From Rhodobacter xanthinilyticus (GTDB lineage Bacteria; Pseudomonadota; Alphaproteobacteria; Rhodobacterales; Rhodobacteraceae), in assembly GCF_001856665.1 (NCBI RefSeq), contig NZ_CP017782.1:186001-250000 (forward strand): DNA of 64,000 nt, given 5' to 3'. Positions 1 through 9,961 of the stretch are shown one piece after another. The notes under the pieces were generated by a model that saw only the letters and a list, made by a program, of their open reading frames with translations, made no database searches and was not told the DNA's origin. The translations under genes were made by a program, and so were the position numbers. Position 1 is the first letter of the stretch. Every line of letters starts with the position of its first letter.

Positions 1-288
1 GCCACCCAAATTCCGAGGCCCGCAGATGAGCAGGCGTTTGAGCGTGCGTCTGTGGTATTGTGGTGTGGCATTCTCAATGATCCTGCGGTTCAGCGGAATG
101 GCCGACGTGGTCAGCGCCAGAACGGTGTCGATCTCTTCGGCATTCGCGACGGAAATGCCGATTGGCAAGTTGGCATCCAATGCAAATTGAAAAGCGATGG
201 CCATTTTCTTTCAGAAGACGAAGTTCGAGATGAGGTGAAAAAGGCGCAGACCTTCAAACCACCCCTCAAAGTGTCAACGGCGGAGTAA
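1..288 (+). pseudogene. Truncated restriction-like (QxK) nuclease domain protein
   Basis: The frame is open from the window edge, so the true start lies upstream. It runs to the left end of IS21 copy 1 at 272, and the last few codons and stop come from the insertion sequence. The visible part has the pattern of a PD-(D/E)xK nuclease: a GRRGQRQNGVDLFG stretch with a probable catalytic Asp, then WQVGIQCK with the QxK pair. From family knowledge, this arrangement is common at the N-terminus of restriction enzymes and of large NTPase-linked antiphage proteins of the Avs/NACHT kind. Everything downstream of the domain is lost, and no other IS flank in the window continues the reading frame. It was probably part of the defence cargo before IS21 insertion and deletion. 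Family placement rests on a short motif only. Confidence 0.55.
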
Positions 289-436
289 AATTGGGCCACG
301 GGGCGGCGCAAAATTGGGCCACTTTGGGTTTGCGCGAGACGCGGCTGATGGGCGGCGGCCAGTCAGCCGCGCTCTCCATATAGCTTGCGGGTGACTGGCC
401 GCCTTGGACCGTCAGGTCCAAGTCTGATACTTTGGA

Positions 437-1201
437 TCAGGTGTTGTCGCCGGTCTTGCGCGCGCGACTTTGCGCGAGGCGATAGCTTTCGCCGTTCATC
501 TCGAGGATGTTGACGTGGTGGGTCAACCGGTCGAGGAGCGCGCCGGTCAGCCGCTCGGTGCCGAAGGTCTCGGTCCATTCATCGAAGGGCAGATTGCTGG
601 TGATCAGCGTGGCACCGCGCTCGTAGCGCTGGGAGATCATCTCAAAAAGCAGCTCGGCGCCGGTCTTTGACAGGGGCACGAACCCGAGCTCGTCGATGAT
701 CAGCAGCTTGACGGCAGCCATCTGCTTCTGGACGCGCAGCAGCCGACGTTCGTCTCGCGCCTCCATCAGCTCGTTGACCAGCGCGGCGGCGGTGGTGAAG
801 CTGACAGACATGCCCTTCTGGCAGGCCGCCAACCCGAGGCCCAAGGCAATGTGGGTCTTGCCGGTTCCGCTGGGGCCAAGGGCGATCACGTTCTCACGCC
901 GTTCGATCCATTCGCAGCGCGCCAGTTCCAGCACCTGCATCTTGTTCAGCTTCGGGATCGCCTTGAAGTCGAAGCTGTCGAGGCTTTTGGTGGCCGGGAA
1001 CTTCGCAGCCTTGATGCGGCGCTCGACCATCCGCCGCTCGCGGTCAATGAGTTCCAGTTCAACGAGGCGCGACAGGAATTGGACATGGTCCAACCCTTCG
1101 GCGGCGCATTGGCGCGCAACCTTCTCGTGTTCCCGCAGGAAGGTGGGCAGCTTCAGCGTCTTCAGATGGTGGGCAAGCAGGATCTTCGGAGCCTCGCTCA
1201 T
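437..1201 (-). CDS. istB: IS21 helper ATPase IstB
   Basis: A 254-residue AAA+ ATPase of the IstB/DnaC family that assists the IS21 transposase in target selection and strand transfer. Walker A is GPSGTGKTH near residue 108 and the Walker B region is LLIIDELGF near residue 168. Its ATG overlaps the istA stop by four bases (ATGA), the usual translational coupling in IS21. The length is normal for the family and there is no sign of damage. The protein is identical in all three IS copies in this window. Confidence 0.93.
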   Translation of the reverse strand: MSEAPKILLAHHLKTLKLPTFLREHEKVARQCAAEGLDHVQFLSRLVELELIDRERRMVERRIKAAKFPATKSLDSFDFKAIPKLNKMQVLELARCEWIERRENVIALGPSGTGKTHIALGLGLAACQKGMSVSFTTAAALVNELMEARDERRLLRVQKQMAAVKLLIIDELGFVPLSKTGAELLFEMISQRYERGATLITSNLPFDEWTETFGTERLTGALLDRLTHHVNILEMNGESYRLAQSRARKTGDNT

Positions 1202-2685
1202 TCCGCCGCCTCCGACATCAAGGCCATGTAGCTGGCCGCACGCGTCGTCTCGACGTTCGCCCGCGGCAGGTAGGGGTAGACATCGAGATCAAGCCTTGGG
1301 GGGCGCTTCTCGACCTGGCAAAGCACGAGGTGCTTCACGGCGTCAAAGCCGACCGCGCCCAGCTTCAGGGCCTTCTTCACGGCGGCATGCAGGTCATCCA
1401 TGCCAAAGGTCTCAAGCAGCCGCAGCACCTGCACATACTCGCGGCGCCCCATCTTGAGCATGCGCGCCTCCATCAGGCGGCGCAAAGTCTGGAACTCTTC
1501 GGGCAGGTCCCATTCCGCCAGAGGCGCAGCCTGGTCCAAGGCATTGATCTTGCGCTCGATCAGCGGGAGGTAGTGAACCGGGTCGAAGATCATGTCCTCG
1601 CGATCGTAACAGCGCGGGTGTCGGGCGATCACCTCCCCGCGACAGCCGATCACGACCTCATCGACATAGCCGCGGATCCAGACATCCTGATGGCCATAGG
1701 CGACCGGGACCGAGTAATCGTTGGTGTCATAGCGCACGAGCGACTGCGAGCTGACCCTGCCGCTCGCTTGGTCGCAGGCGTCGAACGGGGCAGTAGGCAA
1801 TGGGCGCATCGCCGCCAGATCGCGCTGCAGCCTCTCGCCGATCGTCTCCTTGTGACCCCGAAGAATGCGCGTGAGGCGTGCGCAGCACTGCCCTTCAAGG
1901 TCGGCGTTGAAGGCGTCCCAACTGGCAAAGTGGGGGATCGGCACCATGTGGTTGCGGCGGGCGTAGCCGACCATCCCCTCGACAGCGCCCTTGTCGTTCC
2001 CCTTCCCGGGCCGACCATAGCGATCCCGAAACAGGTAATGCGACTGCAAGCCGCTGAACAGCGTGGCGCGGATGCGCGTGCCATCTGGCTGGATCTTCGA
2101 GACCAGGCAGCGGTCGTTATCGTAGAGCACCGACTGCGGCACCCCGCCGAAGAAGGCAAAGGCGCGGACATGCCCGTCTATCCAGGCCTCCGCCGTCGCC
2201 GCCGGATAGGCCCGGACGAAATAGGCATCGCTGTGCGGCAGGTCGATGACAAAGAAATGCGCCTTCTGCTCGACACCGGCGATGACGACGACCGCTTCGC
2301 CAAAATCGGCCTGAGCATGGCCCGGCGGATGGGCCAGTGGCACGAACATCTCCCGTGTCCGCCGCTCACGCTCACGCACGTAATCCTTGACGATCGTATA
2401 GCCGCCGGTGAAGCCATGCTCGGCCTGAAGCCGTTCCCATATCCGCTTGGCCGTATGACGCTGCTTGCGATGCACCGCCTTGTCGGCTTCAAGCCAGGCG
2501 TCAATGAACTCGGTGAACCCGTCCAGCTTCGGCCGCCTGATCGGCTTGTCCCGCCGGTAGCCAGGCGGCACCGAGAAGGCCAACATCTTCTCAACCGTCC
2601 CGCGCGAAATGTTGAAATGCTTCGCCGCCGCCCGCGCGCTCATGCCCTCGGCACACGCCAAGCGAACCTTCTTGTAAAGTTCCAC
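1198..2685 (-). CDS. istA: IS21 transposase IstA
   Basis: A 495-residue DDE transposase. The N-terminus has a helix-turn-helix (MSARAAAKHFNISRGTVEKM). The rve integrase core follows, with QADFGEA (first Asp), VLYDND (second Asp) and the KGAVEGMVGYARR segment supplying the Glu. The C-terminal part has the Mu-type beta-barrel pattern expected for IstA. Length and arrangement are those of a complete IS21 transposase, and it is coupled to istB downstream. The start lies about 120 bases inside the right IS end. Confidence 0.93.
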   Translation of the reverse strand: MELYKKVRLACAEGMSARAAAKHFNISRGTVEKMLAFSVPPGYRRDKPIRRPKLDGFTEFIDAWLEADKAVHRKQRHTAKRIWERLQAEHGFTGGYTIVKDYVRERERRTREMFVPLAHPPGHAQADFGEAVVVIAGVEQKAHFFVIDLPHSDAYFVRAYPAATAEAWIDGHVRAFAFFGGVPQSVLYDNDRCLVSKIQPDGTRIRATLFSGLQSHYLFRDRYGRPGKGNDKGAVEGMVGYARRNHMVPIPHFASWDAFNADLEGQCCARLTRILRGHKETIGERLQRDLAAMRPLPTAPFDACDQASGRVSSQSLVRYDTNDYSVPVAYGHQDVWIRGYVDEVVIGCRGEVIARHPRCYDREDMIFDPVHYLPLIERKINALDQAAPLAEWDLPEEFQTLRRLMEARMLKMGRREYVQVLRLLETFGMDDLHAAVKKALKLGAVGFDAVKHLVLCQVEKRPPRLDLDVYPYLPRANVETTRAASYMALMSEAAE

Positions 2686-2784
2686 GGTATAAATCTCCCC
2701 ACCCTCCCTGCTGCCGCAAGAAGGGAAAAGTGGCAGGATTTTACTCCGCCCGCAGCGAGACGATCCCGCCGCTACCGTGGCCTA

Positions 2785-2982
<198 letters not shown>

Positions 2983-3029
2983 GCGGTAGTTTATCACAGT
3001 TAAATTGCTAACGCAGTCAGGCACCGTGT

Positions 3030-4220
3030 ATGAAATCTAACAATGCGCTCATCGTCATCCTCGGCACCGTCACCCTGGATGCTGTAGGCATAGGCTTGGT
3101 TATGCCGGTACTGCCGGGCCTCTTGCGGGATATCGTCCATTCCGACAGCATCGCCAGTCACTATGGCGTGCTGCTAGCGCTATATGCGTTGATGCAATTT
3201 CTATGCGCACCCGTTCTCGGAGCACTGTCCGACCGCTTTGGCCGCCGCCCAGTCCTGCTCGCTTCGCTACTTGGAGCCACTATCGACTACGCGATCATGG
3301 CGACCACACCCGTCCTGTGGATCCTCTACGCCGGACGCATCGTGGCCGGCATCACCGGCGCCACAGGTGCGGTTGCTGGCGCCTATATCGCCGACATCAC
3401 CGATGGGGAAGATCGGGCTCGCCACTTCGGGCTCATGAGCGCTTGTTTCGGCGTGGGTATGGTGGCAGGCCCCGTGGCCGGGGGACTGTTGGGCGCCATC
3501 TCCTTGCATGCACCATTCCTTGCGGCGGCGGTGCTCAACGGCCTCAACCTACTACTGGGCTGCTTCCTAATGCAGGAGTCGCATAAGGGAGAGCGTCGAC
3601 CGATGCCCTTGAGAGCCTTCAACCCAGTCAGCTCCTTCCGGTGGGCGCGGGGCATGACTATCGTCGCCGCACTTATGACTGTCTTCTTTATCATGCAACT
3701 CGTAGGACAGGTGCCGGCAGCGCTCTGGGTCATTTTCGGCGAGGACCGCTTTCGCTGGAGCGCGACGATGATCGGCCTGTCGCTTGCGGTATTCGGAATC
3801 TTGCACGCCCTCGCTCAAGCCTTCGTCACTGGTCCCGCCACCAAACGTTTCGGCGAGAAGCAGGCCATTATCGCCGGCATGGCGGCCGACGCGCTGGGCT
3901 ACGTCTTGCTGGCGTTCGCGACGCGAGGCTGGATGGCCTTCCCCATTATGATTCTTCTCGCTTCCGGCGGCATCGGGATGCCCGCGTTGCAGGCCATGCT
4001 GTCCAGGCAGGTAGATGACGACCATCAGGGACAGCTTCAAGGATCGCTCGCGGCTCTTACCAGCCTAACTTCGATCATTGGACCGCTGATCGTCACGGCG
4101 ATTTATGCCGCCTCGGCGAGCACATGGAACGGGTTGGCATGGATTGTAGGCGCCGCCCTATACCTTGTCTGCCTCCCCGCGTTGCGTCGCGGTGCATGGA
4201 GCCGGGCCACCTCGACCTGA
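3030..4220 (+). CDS. tetA: Tetracycline efflux pump TetA, class C
   Basis: A 396-residue inner-membrane major-facilitator antiporter that exports the tetracycline-metal complex in exchange for protons. I recognise the sequence as tetA(C), as in pSC101 and pBR322. The N-terminal half has the MFS motif GALSDRFGRRP between TM2 and TM3, and the expected twelve hydrophobic segments run to the C-terminus. The gene appears complete with its own promoter. Base composition and codon use are less GC-biased than the surrounding alphaproteobacterial genes, consistent with recent acquisition from Enterobacteriaceae. Confidence 0.97.
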   Translation: MKSNNALIVILGTVTLDAVGIGLVMPVLPGLLRDIVHSDSIASHYGVLLALYALMQFLCAPVLGALSDRFGRRPVLLASLLGATIDYAIMATTPVLWILYAGRIVAGITGATGAVAGAYIADITDGEDRARHFGLMSACFGVGMVAGPVAGGLLGAISLHAPFLAAAVLNGLNLLLGCFLMQESHKGERRPMPLRAFNPVSSFRWARGMTIVAALMTVFFIMQLVGQVPAALWVIFGEDRFRWSATMIGLSLAVFGILHALAQAFVTGPATKRFGEKQAIIAGMAADALGYVLLAFATRGWMAFPIMILLASGGIGMPALQAMLSRQVDDDHQGQLQGSLAALTSLTSIIGPLIVTAIYAASASTWNGLAWIVGAALYLVCLPALRRGAWSRATST

Positions 4221-4669
4221 ATGGAAGCCGGCGGCACCTCGCTAACGGATTCACCACTCCAAGAATTGGAGCCAATCAATTCTTGCGGAGAACTGTGAAT
4301 GCGCAAACCAACCCTTGGCAGAACATATCCATCGCGTCCGCCATCTCCAGCAGCCGCACGCGGCGCATCTCGGGCAGCGTTGGGTCCTGGCCACGGGTGC
4401 GCATGATCGTGCTCCTGTCGTTGAGGACCCGGCTAGGCTGGCGGGGTTGCCTTACTGGTTAGCAGAATGAATCACCGATACGCGAGCGAACGTGAAGCGA
4501 CTGCTGCTGCAAAACGTCTGCGACCTGAGCAACAACATGAATGGTCTTCGGTTTCCGTGTTTCGTAAAGTCTGGAAACGCGGAAGTCCCCTACGTGCTGC
4601 TGAAGTTGCCCGCAACAGAGAGTGGAACCAACCGGTGATACCACGATACTATGACTGAGAGTCAACGCC
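4221..4669. other. Downstream flank of tet(C), no supported gene
   Basis: I recognise this as the normal 3' flank of tet(C) in pSC101-type plasmids, including the ccaagaattggagccaat segment familiar from pBR322. A 63-codon frame at 4467-4658 is open, but it has no recognisable product and is not called. Confidence 0.6.
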
Positions 4670-4948
4670 ATGAGCGGCCTCATTTCTTATTCTGAGTTAC
4701 AACAGTCCGCACCGCTGCCGGTAGCTATTGACTATCCGGCTGCACTAGCCCTGCGTCAGATGGCTCTGATCCAAGGCAAACTGCCAAAATATCTGCTGGC
4801 ACCGGAAGTCAGCGCCCTGCACCATTATGTTCCGGATCTGCATCGCAGGATGCTGCTGGCTACCCTGTGGAACACCTACATCTGTATTAACGAAGCGCTG
4901 GCATTGACCCTGAGTGATTTTTCTCTGGTGCCGCCTTATCACTGTTGA
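4670..4948 (+). pseudogene. resD: ResD-type resolvase, truncated fragment
   Basis: The start MSGLISYSELQQSAPLPVAI matches from memory the ResD site-specific recombinase of F-like plasmids, a tyrosine recombinase of about 268 residues. Only about 92 codons remain. Where ResD normally has the first catalytic Arg (a GARINEA-like motif), this copy reads YICINEA. The frame then runs into unrelated sequence and stops. All catalytic residues are missing, so it is non-functional. It travels as the scar next to tet(C). Confidence 0.72.
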
Positions 4949-5253
4949 AGGCCACCGCTCATCACGCGTTTGCTGACATTGAGCCCTGCCGGCCGATCGG
5001 CCTGAGACTCTCAGCACAGGAGACGGCGGGTGACGAGCGTATACTTTTTCGACGCTTGGTTGCGGTCGCGCTAGGCGTGGCCGCCGACGAACCCGCTGGT
5101 GTCGCCCTTGCGGAGCAGCGCAAGGCGGACCTTGCCACGACATCCCCTCGCCCGCCGATCGTCTAAATTCGTCGAGGTTAAGAAATTCCCGCTCCGGCGA
5201 GGCCATCACCATCACCGGCGTCAGGTAGTGGACATGGCAGCAGCGCACGCAGG
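4949..5253. other. Unassigned segment between resD remnant and IS26
   Basis: About 300 bases of GC-rich DNA without a gene I can support. Short frames exist on both strands but none has a recognisable domain. It directly abuts the IS26 left end and is probably a fragment of a gene cut by IS26-mediated deletion. Confidence 0.4.
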
Positions 5254-6073
5254 GGCACTGTTGCAAAGTTAGCGATGAGGCAGCCTTTTGTCTTATTCAA
5301 AGGCCTTACATTTCAAAAACTCTGCTTACCAGGCGCATTTCGCCCAGGGGATCACCATAATAAAATGCTGAGGCCTGGCCTTTGCGTAGTGCACGCATCA
5401 CCTCAATACCTTTGATGGTGGCGTAAGCCGTCTTCATGGATTTAAATCCCAGCGTGGCGCCGATTATCCGTTTCAGTTTGCCATGATCGCATTCAATCAC
5501 GTTGTTCCGGTACTTAATCTGTCGGTGTTCAACGTCAGACGGGCACCGGCCTTCGCGTTTGAGCAGAGCAAGCGCGCGACCATAGGCGGGCGCTTTATCC
5601 GTGTTGATGAATCGCGGGATCTGCCACTTCTTCACGTTGTTGAGGATTTTACCCAGAAACCGGTATGCAGCTTTGCTGTTACGACGGGAGGAGAGATAAA
5701 AATCGACAGTGCGGCCCCGGCTGTCGACGGCCCGGTACAGATACGCCCAGCGGCCATTGACCTTCACGTAGGTTTCATCCATGTGCCACGGGCAAAGATC
5801 GGAAGGGTTACGCCAGTACCAGCGCAGCCGTTTTTCCATTTCAGGCGCATAACGCTGAACCCAGCGGTAAATCGTGGAGTGATCGACATTCACTCCGCGT
5901 TCAGCCAGCATCTCCTGCAGCTCACGGTAACTGATGCCGTATTTGCAGTACCAGCGTACGGCCCACAGAATGATGTCACGCTGAAAATGCCGGCCTTTGA
6001 ATGGGTTCATGTGCAGCTCCATCAGCAAAAGGGGATGATAAGTTTATCACCACCGACTATTTGCAACAGTGCC
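5254..6073 (-). mobile_element. IS26 (IS6 family), complete
   Basis: Exactly 820 bp bounded by 14-bp perfect inverted repeats GGCACTGTTGCAAA and TTTGCAACAGTGCC, the known ends of IS26. The 8-bp flanks (cacgcagg left, caaagaag right) differ, so there is no target-site duplication. That is expected when IS26 has made an adjacent deletion or resolved from a cointegrate. It closes the tet(C) module and truncates the helicase gene on its right. Confidence 0.97.
5306..6010 (-). CDS. tnpA: IS26 transposase
   Basis: A 234-residue IS6-family DDE transposase starting at MNPFKGRHFQRD. An in-frame start six codons upstream is also open but is not the usual one. The catalytic residues lie in HMDETYVKV, FINTDKAP and NNVIECDHGKLK. 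The protein is full length and matches IS26 as I remember it. It drives replicative cointegrate formation and conservative targeting of other IS26 copies, which explains the mosaic around it. Confidence 0.96.
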   Translation of the reverse strand: MNPFKGRHFQRDIILWAVRWYCKYGISYRELQEMLAERGVNVDHSTIYRWVQRYAPEMEKRLRWYWRNPSDLCPWHMDETYVKVNGRWAYLYRAVDSRGRTVDFYLSSRRNSKAAYRFLGKILNNVKKWQIPRFINTDKAPAYGRALALLKREGRCPSDVEHRQIKYRNNVIECDHGKLKRIIGATLGFKSMKTAYATIKGIEVMRALRKGQASAFYYGDPLGEMRLVSRVFEM

Positions 6074-6873
6074 CAAAGAAGCACACGCTTGCCCCTGCGT
6101 GCCATCTGCGCGATCAGTTCGCAGATCACCGTGGTCTTGCCCGATCCGGGCGGACCTTCCATCAATGCAAAATCAGGAGTGGCCAGGGCGCGGCGCACGA
6201 AGTCGCGCTGCTCGGACGCGCCGGGGCGATCGGGATCTGTCAGGACCATCCAATCTGGCTCAGGTTCTCGCAACATGGACGGCCAGTTGGCAGACTGCTC
6301 TGGCTGCAGCAGTCGTAGCAGCGGCAGATGGGCCGGATCCGGGCAGTTCTGAAGGGCGGCGATCGCTTCGAGCTGCTTGCGAAGCTGGTAGGTGTTCGGA
6401 CGCAGCGCCAGGATCGTGCCCGCAGGCGGCAATGCGGCAAGATGCAACCTCCCTTCATCGGGGTCATGCGCCAGCACGTCGATTTCCACAAATTTCGGCT
6501 TTCTCATGCCGCTCTTTTGGAACGGCGCGTCGATCCATGAGATTTTTCTGACCTCGGGGTCGGTGAAGAGCCGAATTTCCGCATCGGACAATTCCGCACC
6601 ATCATGTTTCGTCAGACGCACCCAGAAACCCTCGCTCGCTTTCCGCGAAAGTGGTGTGTCTTGCCGTTCTTTCGACTGCTTCGGCGTTCGCGGCTCGAAC
6701 GTTGGCCCTTTTTGTTCGGCACTCCAGTCCGCGTGAGGAAGGTTGTCAGGGTTTTCCATCCGTTTTTTCGCGCCGGACAGATAATCGTAAGGCGCCTTCA
6801 ATCCGTAAAAGACGTTTTTCATCAACATGTCGGGCCGATCCGGTTCGATCGCCGCGAAGGGGAGAAATGCCAT
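6074..6873 (-). pseudogene. AAA helicase-type gene downstream of Shango, truncated by IS26
   Basis: The first 267 or so codons of a larger P-loop protein. An N-terminal region without a recognised domain is followed by EGPPGSGKTTVICELIAQ, a Walker A of superfamily 1 helicase type, just before the frame breaks at the IS26 right end. Motifs II-VI are missing, so the product is inactive. It is on the same strand as the three Shango genes but about 300 bases downstream, so it may be a fourth member of that cluster. The start is ATG at 6873. Confidence 0.75.
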
Positions 6874-6942
6874 CGGGTCAGTTACTCTCTGTGCGCGAAT
6901 TCATGATCCGTCATAGCTTCTGAAGGGCGTCGATTGAATGTG

Positions 6943-6991
6943 ATTGTGCGGGTGTATCAGCAAAAAAAGCGGGTGAATCCACACGCACAAT
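6943..6991. repeat. Inverted repeat between sngC and the truncated helicase gene
   Basis: ATTGTGCGGGTG (6943-6954) and CACACGCACAAT (6980-6991) form an 11-of-12 inverted repeat around a 25-base spacer. It lies in the 300-base gap downstream of sngC and upstream of the truncated helicase gene. It could be an operator for that gene or part of a termination signal; the sequence does not decide. Confidence 0.4.
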
Positions 6992-7174
6992 TTGACGACG
7001 GGCGCGCGCTACGCCCCGCTTGATCGACTACGGAGGGCTGCCCACGCCTCTTGCTGCGGTGCGCTCGAATGGCTGGTTCCGAAATCGCTGCCGGGCGGGC
7101 CTAGAGGCCGGAACGGGCCGAACTCGTCACTCGGACAGATCTCACACGGTCTTGGGGGTGAAAACGCCCAAAAT

Positions 7175-9952
7175 TCACACTTGGATCTCGAATATTTCTT
7201 CGAAGTTGCGCCCCATCCGCTGCTCCGCCAGAAGCACCACCATCGCCGCAGCACGCGCGTCTTCCGCAGCGTCGTGATGCGCGAAGTCGAGTCCGAGACG
7301 GTCCTTAAGATGCGCGAGGCCATGCCCCCCGTCGCCGCGGAATTCGGGCCAAGCGCAACGGGCGATCTTGACGCTGTCTTGCCACAGCCATGAGGGAGCC
7401 CGCACTCCTGCGAGTGCGAAGGCTCCCGCAATCGCGCGCTGATCGAAACCGCTGTGCTGAAAGATCACGTGACGGTTCAGCAGCGGCTCAAGCACTGCGA
7501 TGACATCGAGAAACCTCGGCGCACCGCACACTTCGACCGGCCCGATCCCGTGCAGGCGCGTGTTGAAAGGGGAAAAGGGAACTTCCGGATCGATATAACT
7601 CGACCAGCTGTCGATCAATCCGTCGTGGCGCACACAGGCAAGGCCGATCTGACAGATGCTCGCGCAATCTCCGTTTGCGGTTTCGACATCCAGCGCGAGA
7701 AAACGATACTCAGCGCCCGGAAGCGGCGAAATTTCGCGCGATGTCGCACGGGCAGGCGCCGCCTTGGCGTGAGATGTGGCGCAGCCCTCAAGCAACTGGG
7801 CACATATCCTGGGCAAAACCCCTGCCTCCAACCGTGAACTGCATGCGTCTGCGCGCAGCAGACCCTCACCGAGATAGGGGTGATACGGTTCGAATATGAG
7901 GTTGGGCGAAGCCGCGAACAAATCCACCTCCGCCCCCTCGGCCCACTGCGCGAGCGTCTTTTCAAGGGGCTGTGCATCGGTGCCGGAAGCGAGCTCAAGA
8001 AACCCGTCATGGCGATCAACCTGATACCCGACGCCTTGCAAAGCCAGCGCAAGCGTCGCGGTCTTCACGGTGCCGCACCCCGTCGCAAGAAACCAGTTTC
8101 CCGGCCCGATATTCACGATGGCGGATTGCGCAAAGCCCGCGGCATGGTAATGGCAGCGCGCCTCGGCGAGGAGGTCAACCGCGGTCCGATCCATGTAGAC
8201 CGGGCTCTGATCACCCGCATAGATATCGCGCATCTTTTCGATCACCCGGTCATGGATCAGCCCGGGCTCGCCCCCGAACCGGGGCGGCACTCCCCCCTGC
8301 GCGGGCTCGACCATGATGACCTTCGCGTCGGTGTCGATTTCTCGAACACTCCAGCGACGTCCCGAGAAGATCAGCATCATTCCGGGGGCAAGGATATTGT
8401 CGAGCGGGATTGTTCCGAGGTCGCGGCCCGCCGAAATCAGCCGGTATTCCTCGGGCGTCGGGAAAACGGCATAGAACCCATAGTGCTCGACCAGTTTTTC
8501 ACCGCGCGGGCCGAGCAACAGGAGCCCGTTGGCGGCCTGTTCGATCAGCCCGGCCTCGGCGCGTCCGATCGCCCGCAATACGTCCGTGAAGAGCGGCGGA
8601 GAGACCTGACGGAAAGGACCTTCCCTGCACAGCAGCCGATACAACTGTGAAGCCGAAGCGCCGCCCTGCCCCGCAATCACCGAGAGAACCTGATGCACAA
8701 GCGTCGATAGATGCAGCTGATCAGCGCGTGGAGGCTCGCACCAACCCTCAAGCAAAAGCTCGATCATCGCCACCGCCCGCACAAGGCCGAGCCGCAGCCG
8801 GTCGACAAGCCCGCTTTGCGGCGTCAACCGCGTCTCGACAGAATACTGCCGCAAGATCGCGGGCTGGCCCGCGCGGCGCCCCGAACGCCCAAGCCGTTGG
8901 CGCAAAGCGGCCACGCTGAACGGCGCGCCGATCTGCGCCACACAGGTGACATCCCCGATGTCGATGCCCAGTTCGAGCGTCGATGTGCAGATCGCGGTTG
9001 TAGGTTGGGTCGGGTCCTTCAGCCGTTTTTCGACGAAATCGCGATGTTCGCGCGACAAGGAGGCATGGTGAGGATAGAATTCCTGCGGCAGGCGGGCCTC
9101 TTCGCAGCGCGCACGCAGCCGGTCGGCATAGATTTCAACGGACTGCCGCGCCCCGGCAAAGACCAGATTGTCGCTTCCGCGCAGATGATCGAAGAGATGC
9201 GCGGCAATCGCATCGGTGGCCGAGGGGCCGCTTTCGTTATCCTCACCCGAGAGGTAACCGCGCAGTTGCAAGCGCAACTCTGCCTCGCCCCCCGACGCCT
9301 CGATCAGCGCGACCGTTTCGGGGGCGTCGGGGCGCAGATAGCGCCGTGCAAGGCCCATGTCGCCCAGCGTCGCCGAAAGGCCGATCCGCCGCAACGAATG
9401 GCCCGTGGCCTGTTCCAGCCGGGTTAAAAGCGAGCGCACCTGCACGCCGCGCTCGCTGTCGAGGATGGAATGGAGTTCATCAAGCACCACGCTGCGCGTG
9501 GCGCCGAAAAGGCGCGGGATTTCAAGTCCGCGCCGCACGAACAGCGCCTCGAGCGATTCCGGCGTGATCAGAAGGATGCCGCGCGGGGCCTTGAGGGCGC
9601 GCGCTTTCACCGAGGCCGCGACATCGCCATGCCACGGTACAACAGGCAAGCCGCTCTCGGCACAAATATCCTCAAGCCGTCGCGCCTGATCGGTGATCAA
9701 GGCCTTGAGCGGACCGATATAAAGCAGATCAAAACCCGGTTCGGCGGCGGGGGCGTCCAACACCTGCGAAATCAGCGGCAGGAAGGCCGCCTCTGTCTTG
9801 CCCCCTGCCGTGGCGGCGGCGAGGATCAGATCGCCGTGCCCGTCACAAATTGCGCCAATCGCGCGGCTCTGAATGTCGCGCAACTCGCGCCACCCCTGCG
9901 CGCGGATCCATTTCTGAACCGGGCGGGCGAGTTTCTCGAAAGCGCCGCTCAC
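7175..9952 (-). CDS. sngC: Shango-like helicase SngC with C-terminal DEDDh exonuclease
   Basis: A 925-residue superfamily 2 helicase of the Lhr/DEAD type. Walker A is AATAGGKTEAAFLPL near residue 45 and motif II is VVLDELHSIL near residue 145. The helicase C domain contains TSTLELGIDIGDV and the motif VI region QRLGRSGRRAGQP. From about residue 745 a DnaQ-like DEDDh exonuclease follows, with LALDVETAN and the final HHDAAEDARAA carrying the His and last Asp. The start is GTG with GGAAGG upstream, nine bases after the sngB stop. Shango (TerB protein, ATPase, helicase) is a described antiphage system; I match it by gene order and domains. I do not know whether the exonuclease tail is usual. Confidence 0.8.
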   Translation of the reverse strand: MSGAFEKLARPVQKWIRAQGWRELRDIQSRAIGAICDGHGDLILAAATAGGKTEAAFLPLISQVLDAPAAEPGFDLLYIGPLKALITDQARRLEDICAESGLPVVPWHGDVAASVKARALKAPRGILLITPESLEALFVRRGLEIPRLFGATRSVVLDELHSILDSERGVQVRSLLTRLEQATGHSLRRIGLSATLGDMGLARRYLRPDAPETVALIEASGGEAELRLQLRGYLSGEDNESGPSATDAIAAHLFDHLRGSDNLVFAGARQSVEIYADRLRARCEEARLPQEFYPHHASLSREHRDFVEKRLKDPTQPTTAICTSTLELGIDIGDVTCVAQIGAPFSVAALRQRLGRSGRRAGQPAILRQYSVETRLTPQSGLVDRLRLGLVRAVAMIELLLEGWCEPPRADQLHLSTLVHQVLSVIAGQGGASASQLYRLLCREGPFRQVSPPLFTDVLRAIGRAEAGLIEQAANGLLLLGPRGEKLVEHYGFYAVFPTPEEYRLISAGRDLGTIPLDNILAPGMMLIFSGRRWSVREIDTDAKVIMVEPAQGGVPPRFGGEPGLIHDRVIEKMRDIYAGDQSPVYMDRTAVDLLAEARCHYHAAGFAQSAIVNIGPGNWFLATGCGTVKTATLALALQGVGYQVDRHDGFLELASGTDAQPLEKTLAQWAEGAEVDLFAASPNLIFEPYHPYLGEGLLRADACSSRLEAGVLPRICAQLLEGCATSHAKAAPARATSREISPLPGAEYRFLALDVETANGDCASICQIGLACVRHDGLIDSWSSYIDPEVPFSPFNTRLHGIGPVEVCGAPRFLDVIAVLEPLLNRHVIFQHSGFDQRAIAGAFALAGVRAPSWLWQDSVKIARCAWPEFRGDGGHGLAHLKDRLGLDFAHHDAAEDARAAAMVVLLAEQRMGRNFEEIFEIQV

Positions 9953-9961
9953 GCCCTTCCC

